Shown here piece after piece: positions 17,564 through 24,204 of a stretch of 39,240 nt of DNA. A program made the translations under genes and the position numbers. The notes beneath the pieces are model-generated. The model was not told where the DNA came from and did not search any database. It saw nothing but the letters and a program-made list of their open reading frames with translations. Within the stretch, counting starts at the first letter, position 1; each line of letters opens with the position of its first letter. Source of the DNA: Deltaproteobacteria bacterium (GTDB taxonomy: Bacteria > JAEEML01); NCBI GenBank assembly GCA_016283195.1, contig JAEEML010000077.1, positions 1 to 39,240 on the forward strand. The letters run 5' to 3'.

Positions 17564-19336
17564 ATGGCAGCCGAAGCATCTACCGACAATCAGTTATTTC
17601 ATATTGATGAAAGTGCGCCTTGGCTAAAAGAATCAAGCGGCTGGCCGGTGCAAGTGCCGAAAAATTTTGATTTTCCCAAAATTTCGCTTTATGAGATGCT
17701 GGCAAAAACAGCTAAAGAGCATAGCAAGCGGCCGGCGATGTGGTTTTTAGACCGCTTCATGAATTATAAAGAGTTCATAAGCCGCGTCGATGCCCTCTCC
17801 AGTGCTTTTGTAAAGCTGGGCCTCAAAAAAGGTGATGTCATTGCCCTGCTATTGCCCAATAGCTTTCAGTATGTCATCTCTTATTACGCCATTGCCCGGC
17901 TTGGCGGCATAATCACCGCTTGCAATCCCACTTATAAGCCGCTGGAGCTCCTTTATCAGCTTAGGGTAACGGGAGCCAAAGCCCTTATTTGCCTCGATGC
18001 TCTCTATGAAGGCACTGTTAAGCCGATTGCCGCCGAAGCCCATCTAGAGCATATTATCGCCACCAATATTGCCGATTTTATGTGCCCCATAAAGCGCTTT
18101 TTCGGCCGCCTTTTCGGCAAAATTCCCCATGCCAAAATGCCGCCGGAGGTGCTCTCATACAAAAAGCTTTTGGCCACCGCCGAAATAGCGCCGCCAACAG
18201 CCATTAATCCAATGGAAGATGTAGCGGCTTATCTTATGACGGGCGGGAGCACCGGCGTACCCAAAGCAGCCCAGCTCACCCACTTTAACTTGGTAAGCAA
18301 TGCCTTCCAGGCTAGGCTCTGGCTTTGGAAATCTGGCACCGGCTTTGGCGATATCGGCGTTTTACCCCTCTTCCATGCTTTTGCCATGAGCACGGTGATG
18401 AATACCCCCATCACCTGCGGCGGCTGGATTCTGCTCTTTCCCAAACCGCCTAAAATGGATGTGCTATGCAAAACCATTTGCCGCTTGGCTCCCCATGCCC
18501 TCGGCGATTTTGTCTTTTGCGGTGTGGAAGTGCTCTTTAAAAGGCTCATTGATTTCAAAGAGCTGGATCACTACCCAATCTATGGCAAACTTAGCCTCTG
18601 TGTGAGTGGTGCCGGCCCCTTGAATCCGGCTATCCAGGCCACTTTTGAGCAAAAACTGGGCAGCCGCTTGGTAGTCGGCTACGGCCTCACCGAAGCCAGC
18701 CCGGTAGTAAGCTGCGGCCCATTCTATGGCGAGCGGCGCCCGGAAAGCATCGGCCTCCCCTTTATTGGCACCAAGTGGAAAATTGTCGATATGGAAAACG
18801 GCGAAGAGGAATTGCCACCGGGGCCGGAAAATATCGGTGAGCTCATTGTCGCCGGCCCACAAGTAATGAAGGGCTACTTAAAAGCAAGCGAATTAGATAA
18901 CGATATCCGCGAGATAAACGGCGAGCGCTGGCTCTTTACCGGTGATTTGGGTTATATGGATGAAGCCGGCCGCGTCTATATCCGCGACCGCAAAAAGCAG
19001 CTCATCAAATACAAAGGCTATAGTGTCTTTCCCCAGGAAATCGAGTCGCTTTTAGCCAAACATCCGGCTATAGACGAAGTGGCCGTTGCCGGCCTGCCCG
19101 ACAGAGTTTCCAACGAAGTAATAAAAGCCTGGGTGGTTTTAAAGCCTGATTACAAAGGCCAGGTTACCGAAGACGATATCATAAGCTGGGCCAAAGAAAA
19201 CATGGCTCATCATAAAATCCCGCGCCTCGTGGAATTTCGCGATGAACTGCCCAAAAGCATTGTGGGCAAAGTCATGCGCCGCGAGCTTCGGGAAAACGAC
19301 CCTCTCTTCATTCACGCTAGCCAAGCCGACAATTAA
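17564..19336 (+). CDS. Long-chain fatty-acid--CoA ligase (AMP-binding family)
   Basis: Activates fatty acids with ATP and CoA through an acyl-adenylate. The protein is 590 aa. Motifs in order: P-loop TGGSTGVPK (about 226-234), the acyl-adenylate motif YGLTEASPV, TGDLGYMDEAGRVYIRDRKKQ, KYKGYSVFPQEIE, and the C-terminal catalytic lysine segment KSIVGKVMRREL. It is closest in look to FadD-type long-chain ligases; chain length cannot be fixed from sequence. The start at 17564 is preceded by GGAG nine bases upstream, and that GGAG lies inside the ORF-track extension from 17549. It follows the Cys-rich lipoprotein by 78 bases, a gap containing only a weak AT-rich hairpin, so it may belong to the lipid-related MMPL cluster. 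Confidence 0.92.
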   Translation: MAAEASTDNQLFHIDESAPWLKESSGWPVQVPKNFDFPKISLYEMLAKTAKEHSKRPAMWFLDRFMNYKEFISRVDALSSAFVKLGLKKGDVIALLLPNSFQYVISYYAIARLGGIITACNPTYKPLELLYQLRVTGAKALICLDALYEGTVKPIAAEAHLEHIIATNIADFMCPIKRFFGRLFGKIPHAKMPPEVLSYKKLLATAEIAPPTAINPMEDVAAYLMTGGSTGVPKAAQLTHFNLVSNAFQARLWLWKSGTGFGDIGVLPLFHAFAMSTVMNTPITCGGWILLFPKPPKMDVLCKTICRLAPHALGDFVFCGVEVLFKRLIDFKELDHYPIYGKLSLCVSGAGPLNPAIQATFEQKLGSRLVVGYGLTEASPVVSCGPFYGERRPESIGLPFIGTKWKIVDMENGEEELPPGPENIGELIVAGPQVMKGYLKASELDNDIREINGERWLFTGDLGYMDEAGRVYIRDRKKQLIKYKGYSVFPQEIESLLAKHPAIDEVAVAGLPDRVSNEVIKAWVVLKPDYKGQVTEDDIISWAKENMAHHKIPRLVEFRDELPKSIVGKVMRRELRENDPLFIHASQADN

Positions 19337-19354
19337 AAATTGCCTTTCCACACC

Positions 19355-19383
19355 TTGATAAAAGATTAAGTGTGCACTAAATA
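19355..19383 (+). promoter_or_regulatory. Candidate promoter of the ExbB/ExbD-like cluster
   Basis: TTGATA (19355-19360) and TAAATA (19378-19383) are separated by 17 bases, about 45 bases before the first start codon. The 92-base gap after the ligase gene fits an independent transcription unit. The -10 match is weak. Confidence 0.35.
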
Positions 19384-19428
19384 TTTGAGCGGATACCTTT
19401 TTGGCTATCACTTTAGGCGGAGGAAAAC

Positions 19429-20436
19429 ATGACTACAGCCGATCGCGATGTAAAATACCCTATAGAGCCCTCTTTTAAAGCATCTTTACTCATAACCGCC
19501 ATGGTGGCACTGGCCCCCATGATGGCCGCTTTTTTTTGGGCCGGCGGGCAAAAGGATTTATCGCGATTTTCTACTATTATTTTCGGCAATTGGATTTCTC
19601 CTTTTATCTTTTGGCTTTTTGCCGCCACCATCTTTTACCTATGGCGCAAAAAACGCCTTTTCATTGTAGAAAAAAGAGCTACAGGAACTCTTATAGATAT
19701 CTATAGAGAAATAACCAATAATCAAAGCGGTGAAGCGGAGCCGCAACCAAGTGCGAACGATCTATCCTCTGCCCTCCTGGCTAAGGAGCCCGATGCCAGC
19801 CCCGATAACCTTTTAATAAGCCGCTTAAAATTTCGGGAACAATCAGGATTAACAGGCTCAACGCTGACGGATCTTCTGGCTGAAAGCGAAGCTAGCGCCA
19901 TGGAGGGCTCTTATGCTATGGCCCATTTTTCTGTCTGGGCTATTCCCATTTTAGGCTTTATCGGCACTGTCTGGGGCATCAGCGGCGCCGTCTCCGGTTT
20001 TTCTCAGGCTATGTCCGGCCAAAGCAGCGCAGCCGGTATTTCCGAAGCTTTAAAAGAGACTCTGCCACTTGTTACAGCCAACCTGGCTACAGCTTTTGAC
20101 ACCACCTTTTTGGCCCTCATTTTGAGTTTGCCGCTTATGTATATGATAACCACCCTGGAAAAAGCGGAAAACAGCTATTTAAAGCAGCTCGCTGAATGGT
20201 CGGCACAAACGTTTTCCGGCCATTCAACTGCTAAAAGTGCAGATTTTATTCAAAATTCTCCGGTACAAAGCGCTCCCACTCAGGCAGCACCTATGGCGCA
20301 GTCTCCCCAAGCTCCGGTAAACCAGGAATTAAGCGCTTTAACCATGCAAATAGATGCCCTAAGGCGCACCATGCAGGATTTAAGCCAATTATTATTTGCA
20401 CTTAAAGAACAGGAAATTGGGAGCCCCAAATTATGA
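19429..20436 (+). CDS. MotA/TolQ/ExbB-family proton channel protein
   Basis: Protein of 335 aa. Four TM segments are visible: about 18-39, 53-72, 168-190 and 213-241, with a charged cytoplasmic loop of about 90 residues between TM2 and TM3. The TM3-TM4 pair carries the family signature IGTVWGISGAVSGF followed by GISEALKETLPLVTANLATAFDTTFLALILSLP, so it should form the ion-conducting pentamer of a proton-driven motor. TolQ and ExbB have three TM helices; the extra N-terminal helix and the C-terminal Gln/Pro/Ala-rich tail ending in a coiled-coil-like helix (from about 298) are unlike those. The start has GGAGGA upstream. It overlaps the next gene by ATGA. Partner choice with the two ExbD-like proteins is inferred from the overlaps. 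Confidence 0.88.
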   Translation: MTTADRDVKYPIEPSFKASLLITAMVALAPMMAAFFWAGGQKDLSRFSTIIFGNWISPFIFWLFAATIFYLWRKKRLFIVEKRATGTLIDIYREITNNQSGEAEPQPSANDLSSALLAKEPDASPDNLLISRLKFREQSGLTGSTLTDLLAESEASAMEGSYAMAHFSVWAIPILGFIGTVWGISGAVSGFSQAMSGQSSAAGISEALKETLPLVTANLATAFDTTFLALILSLPLMYMITTLEKAENSYLKQLAEWSAQTFSGHSTAKSADFIQNSPVQSAPTQAAPMAQSPQAPVNQELSALTMQIDALRRTMQDLSQLLFALKEQEIGSPKL

Positions 20437-21041
20437 AACGCCGCCGGCGCTTAAAAGTTCCTGCCCTGGATCTCTTCCCTTTTTTAAGCATTTTTTTGTG
20501 CATTATGGGCATATTAGCCTTTTTGGAAACACTGATGGCTACTGCTTCCGGCAAAGCCTCAAAAATAGAAATTAAGCCGGGAAAGTTTTTGCAGCAGGCT
20601 ACGCCGTACCAAATATTCTGCCTGCCTGACGGCCTGGTAATTCTGCCGCCGGTGAGCGAAATAAAAGCCCTGGCCGCTACTTTGAAAAGCCCCAAAGATC
20701 GCCAGAGAGTTACAGCCATTGCCGAGAAGCGCGATAAAGTTTTGGCGGGATATAATCCGCATGAGCGCCATAAGGGCCGCCTTTTAAGCGATGAAGAAAT
20801 ATCTGCTCTCTTGGAAGAGATGGTGGAAATAAACAATATCGCCAAAAATAATGACAGCTTATATGAAGAAACTCTGCTTTTTGGCATTTACCCGGCAGGC
20901 AGTGCGCATTTTCACAATTTTCGCCGCGTAATGTATGATACTCGCTTTGAAGGGCTAAAAAAAGGTTATGAAATACTCGATAGCGACTGGCAATTTGTCA
21001 TTCCTAGTGCCGCAGGCCAAACAGCGGAGGGTGCGCTATGA
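20433..21041 (+). CDS. ExbD/TolR-like one-TM protein (first of two)
   Basis: Protein of 202 aa. A basic N-terminus (KRRRRLK) is followed directly by one TM helix with an acidic residue at its entry, ALDLFPFLSIFLCIMGILAF (Asp13), the arrangement of the proton-carrying Asp in ExbD/TolR. The rest (about 165 residues) should be periplasmic; it has no recognised peptidoglycan-binding motif. It overlaps the channel gene upstream (ATGA) and the second ExbD-like gene downstream (ATGA), so the three are translationally coupled. Assignment rests on topology and context; sequence likeness outside the TM is weak. Confidence 0.75.
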   Translation: MKRRRRLKVPALDLFPFLSIFLCIMGILAFLETLMATASGKASKIEIKPGKFLQQATPYQIFCLPDGLVILPPVSEIKALAATLKSPKDRQRVTAIAEKRDKVLAGYNPHERHKGRLLSDEEISALLEEMVEINNIAKNNDSLYEETLLFGIYPAGSAHFHNFRRVMYDTRFEGLKKGYEILDSDWQFVIPSAAGQTAEGAL

Positions 21042-21652
21042 AAATCCGCATGAATTTGGATTCATTAACCGATTTAGTCTCCAATTCCATCGGCATGCTC
21101 ATTCTCTTTTCCCTCATTACTCTGACACAAAACGAGCAGCAAGTTTATAAAATAGAAGTTCCGGTGGAGCACATGACCAAACTGGCGCCAAAATTTTTCA
21201 TCTGCCGGCACAATAAGATTATCCCCCTGGAACTTGGCTGGCTTTTCCAGCGCAGCATGGCCCACATCGCCCAGATTCAGGACGAAAACTGGTTTGACCT
21301 CGGAATCGGTAATTTAAAGGGGCGTATTCCTCTGCGGAAAGGTCTGGTCATCGATTCACCTGATACCTCCTCATGGGAAGATGGGGAGCTGATTGAGCAT
21401 CCCCGCAGTCAAATTCATAAAGCACTCTCAGAAATTGACCCCAATATTAATTTTGCCTTTTTTTTCGTCTATGACGATCCGCAAAACGATAAATATGCCG
21501 GTAGCGGTTTTGAGGCTTACCGTAAAGCGCGCGCTTTTTTACAGGAGCACGGCGTAAAATCCGGTTGGGTACCGGTTTCCAAAAACAATCCGCCACATAT
21601 TTGTTTCTGGAGTGATGTTTTGGAGTGTCGCTTCCGTCCATCGCATCTGTGA
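21038..21652 (+). CDS. ExbD/TolR-like one-TM protein (second of two)
   Basis: Protein of 204 aa. A short basic N-terminus leads into LDSLTDLVSNSIGMLILFSLITL, a TM helix with a conserved-looking Asp (Asp12) and Asn at its start, typical of ExbD-like partners of MotA/TolQ/ExbB channels. The periplasmic part is about 170 residues, with no recognised domain. It differs clearly in sequence from the first ExbD-like protein, suggesting a hetero-dimeric plug or stator rather than a recent duplicate. The start overlaps the previous stop (ATGA); the next gene starts eight bases after its stop. Confidence 0.75.
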   Translation: MKIRMNLDSLTDLVSNSIGMLILFSLITLTQNEQQVYKIEVPVEHMTKLAPKFFICRHNKIIPLELGWLFQRSMAHIAQIQDENWFDLGIGNLKGRIPLRKGLVIDSPDTSSWEDGELIEHPRSQIHKALSEIDPNINFAFFFVYDDPQNDKYAGSGFEAYRKARAFLQEHGVKSGWVPVSKNNPPHICFWSDVLECRFRPSHL

Positions 21653-21659
21653 GGCCCAA

Positions 21660-23453
21660 ATGGAGCAAAATTTTACTTATTTAAAAAGCATTTTTAATCT
21701 CCCGGCCGATGCTCCGCTGGAAGATATTTTGGCCAAACTGAATGAAGTGCAAAAGGAGAATAAAGAACCGTGGTTCACTCTGCTGCGCGGCGAGGTTTTA
21801 GAAGAATTAAAAGAGCAAAGCGCAGCTAAAAATGCCTATAAAGAAACTAATAACCTGGTTAGCCAAAGAATAATTACCCGCCTTAAAGCAGTAAGTCAGG
21901 CTTTAAAAGAATTAAGTACTTCATTAAGGCGGCAGCTCATTTTTGCTTCAATCGCCACAGCTCTGGCCATTGCCATGCCGCTTATTTTGCTGTCGGCCAA
22001 TAAAGTGATGGAATCGGGATTATCCATAAAAGATAACCACTACACTCTGACAAGCACCAGCGCGGCAGATGAGCTTGATGGGCTCAATTTTGCCCGCTGG
22101 TTCTATGAACTTACGATCGCGGAAAATGGCCCGCAAAATGATAACGCTAAAGCCGGACACCTCTCTTTTGAGCTGGGCGGCGGTTCTCAAGGCGGCGGTT
22201 CTCAGGGCGGCGGTTCTCAAGGTAACACTACTCAAGGTCCAGCCGGAGGCAGCAATCAGGGCAGCGCTCAAAACGGCACTTCTCCGGCTACGGCCGGAGA
22301 CAGCTCAAAAGGCAGCTCTTCGGGCAACACTGCTCCGGATACGGTCGGCGGCGGCTTTAAAAGCGACAGTGCTCCTGGCAGCACTCCTCCGGCTACGGCC
22401 GGGAGTTCCGACAAAGCGGGAAAAGGTAAAACACGCGGCGATACACTGAAATTTACTGCCCGCCACACCATATCCCCTCCCTTTGTCTGCCCGGAGGTTG
22501 AACTCCTTTGCACCAAGGAAGAAGTGCCAGACTTAAATAAACCATGGCGAACACAACTCATGGATCTTTTTCACCTGGATAATATTTATTTTTCCTACAG
22601 CGAAAATTGTGCGGCCATGAGCCATAATATAGATGTTTTCACATCCGGCTATGGTTGGCACCTAGCAGAGCGCGAAGTTAAATGCGATGTCGAAGCCAGA
22701 GTTGCCAGCTGTTTTTACAAAGCTAATGAATATCAAAAAGCGGCCGAACACGCCAGAAGAGCCATCTGTTCCGGCCTAAACGAAGCCTTGGCGGCAATGA
22801 ATATTTTGGCCACTATAGCCAAAAAGAATAACGATAAAGAGTTGGTAAAACGCTATATAACCTGCATGGATCGCTTTAGCACTTATTACCAAAACACTAT
22901 GACGGTAAACGCTTACACCGCTTATAACCACCTGGCTGCTGGGGCTTACGCTTGGGAACTGAATAATGACCTTGTAGCCCTCGTCCGCCATACTGATTTG
23001 GCGGAGAAAATACTGCCCAAAGCGCCAAAAACTGTGTTTCTCGAAATGGTTGGCAGCATGATTAAATACCATAAAATGATGATTTCCGCCATTAAAGGTG
23101 AAAGCGACAACAAATTTTATCCCCTCATGCACAACTCTATGAATACTCCTTGGAATGACGAACGCGATCTATTGCATACACACATTTACAACTTCACCCG
23201 CCTAATGCTACGGCGCGATCATAAAGAAGCCCAAAAGAGCTTTGAACAGATACTGGCCCGCTATCGCGATATGGCCGAATACGACGAAAAAGAGCCCTTT
23301 ATGGGCCTAAACAGTCTAGTAAAAAACAGCAAGTCGCTCTCCAAAGAAGAAGCGCAGCAAATGGCTGCCTTTTTCCAAATACTAGACGGCAAAAAAGATG
23401 GTAGCAAAGTGCAAAAAATGGAAAAAATAGGCCAGTTTATTAAAAGCCTTTGA
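21660..23453 (+). CDS. One-TM protein with low-complexity linker and helical repeat domain
   Basis: Protein of 597 aa, not assigned to a named family. Layout: a cytoplasmic N-terminal helical region of about 90 residues with a TPR-like helix pair, one TM helix (about 92-113, LIFASIATALAIAMPLILLS), a periplasmic low-complexity linker (about 172-260) with three GGGSQ repeats followed by Gly/Ser/Thr/Ala/Pro repeats, then about 330 helical residues with TPR-like segments (VASCFYKANEYQKAAEHARR, EALAAMNILATIAKKNNDKE) and several cysteines. It is the last gene of the ExbB-ExbD-ExbD cluster. It could be the scaffold or output subunit that spans the periplasm from the motor; that is inference from order and topology. 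The start at 21660 has GAGG upstream; the ORF track begins 16 codons earlier inside the previous gene. Confidence 0.75.
   Translation: MEQNFTYLKSIFNLPADAPLEDILAKLNEVQKENKEPWFTLLRGEVLEELKEQSAAKNAYKETNNLVSQRIITRLKAVSQALKELSTSLRRQLIFASIATALAIAMPLILLSANKVMESGLSIKDNHYTLTSTSAADELDGLNFARWFYELTIAENGPQNDNAKAGHLSFELGGGSQGGGSQGGGSQGNTTQGPAGGSNQGSAQNGTSPATAGDSSKGSSSGNTAPDTVGGGFKSDSAPGSTPPATAGSSDKAGKGKTRGDTLKFTARHTISPPFVCPEVELLCTKEEVPDLNKPWRTQLMDLFHLDNIYFSYSENCAAMSHNIDVFTSGYGWHLAEREVKCDVEARVASCFYKANEYQKAAEHARRAICSGLNEALAAMNILATIAKKNNDKELVKRYITCMDRFSTYYQNTMTVNAYTAYNHLAAGAYAWELNNDLVALVRHTDLAEKILPKAPKTVFLEMVGSMIKYHKMMISAIKGESDNKFYPLMHNSMNTPWNDERDLLHTHIYNFTRLMLRRDHKEAQKSFEQILARYRDMAEYDEKEPFMGLNSLVKNSKSLSKEEAQQMAAFFQILDGKKDGSKVQKMEKIGQFIKSL
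22176..22220 (+). repeat. Three in-frame 15-bp tandem repeats (GGGSQ x3)
   Basis: GGCGGCGGTTCTCAA occurs three times head to tail, with one A/G difference in copy 2. Each unit adds five codons to the linker of the cluster's fourth protein, so slippage would change linker length without breaking the frame. Looser repeats of about 30 bases follow to about 22410. Confidence 0.9.
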
Positions 23454-23503
23454 GGTTTTGCAAGAGCTAAATTCCCACCTCTGAAACTTTTGGTGTTTCG
23501 GCG

Positions 23504-24160
23504 CTAGCAGCCCCTGATACTATTAATGGCCGCCGCCATGTCCGAAGCTTTAAAAACTGCCGTCCCGGCCACCAGCATAGTAGCGCCCGCTTCACGCACC
23601 AGAGGCGCTGTCTCCGGAGTAATGCCTCCATCCACCTCGATTTGGGTATTAAGGCCGTTTTTCTCTATATAATCCCTAAGCGAGGCAATTTTAGGCAGCA
23701 TTTCTTTGATAAAAGCCTGGCCCCCAAAACCGGGATTCACGGTCATAATTAGCACATGGTGCAGCATTGGAATAATGGGCTCGATAGACTGCCAGGGAGT
23801 GTGGGGGTTAAGAGCCACGGCCGCTTTGACTCCGGCAGCTTCTATCTGCTTAATAAGACGATGTAAATGAATAACAACCTCAGCATGAACAGAAATCATA
23901 TTAGCACCGGCTTTTATATATTCTTCCACCATTTGCTGCGGCTCGTTAATCATGAGATGCACATCGATGGGCACAGTGCTTACCTTTTTCATGGCCTTTA
24001 AAATTGGCGGGCCAAAGGTCAAATTGGGAGTAAAATGGCCGTCCATAACATCATAGTGCAAAATATCGGCGCCGGCGGCGATAACGGCACTTATTTCTTC
24101 CCCAAAACGCAGGGGGTCGGCCGAAAGAAGCGAGGGGGCAACTATTACTTTGCGCTGCAT
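23504..24160 (-). CDS. rpe: Ribulose-phosphate 3-epimerase
   Basis: Interconverts ribulose 5-phosphate and xylulose 5-phosphate in the pentose phosphate pathway. The protein is 218 aa, typical length. TIM-barrel motifs in order: APSLLSADPLRFGEEI, HYDVMDGHFTPNLTFG with the metal-binding His/Asp, VHLMINEP, VNPGFGGQAFI, and the phosphate-binding VDGGI near the C-terminus. The start at 24160 is preceded by AGAGG; the ORF track adds 16 residues. It lies 44 bases after mutS on the same strand. The 50-base gap to the convergent cluster holds only weak hairpins. Confidence 0.96.
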   Translation of the reverse strand: MQRKVIVAPSLLSADPLRFGEEISAVIAAGADILHYDVMDGHFTPNLTFGPPILKAMKKVSTVPIDVHLMINEPQQMVEEYIKAGANMISVHAEVVIHLHRLIKQIEAAGVKAAVALNPHTPWQSIEPIIPMLHHVLIMTVNPGFGGQAFIKEMLPKIASLRDYIEKNGLNTQIEVDGGITPETAPLVREAGATMLVAGTAVFKASDMAAAINSIRGC

Positions 24161-24204
24161 AATTAACCTCTTGCGCCCTAGCCGTCTAGGCCGGGCTTTA
24201 AAAT

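Noticed and set aside
19429-23453. Zorya-type defence system
   Set aside because: There is a MotA-like channel, but no ZorB-like OmpA-domain protein and no helicase or nuclease subunit nearby.
23454-23503. Shared terminator between the ExbB-type cluster and rpe
   Set aside because: Two short stems (GAGGT/ACCTC and GAAAC/GTTTC) are visible, but both are five to six bp and lack a T-run.
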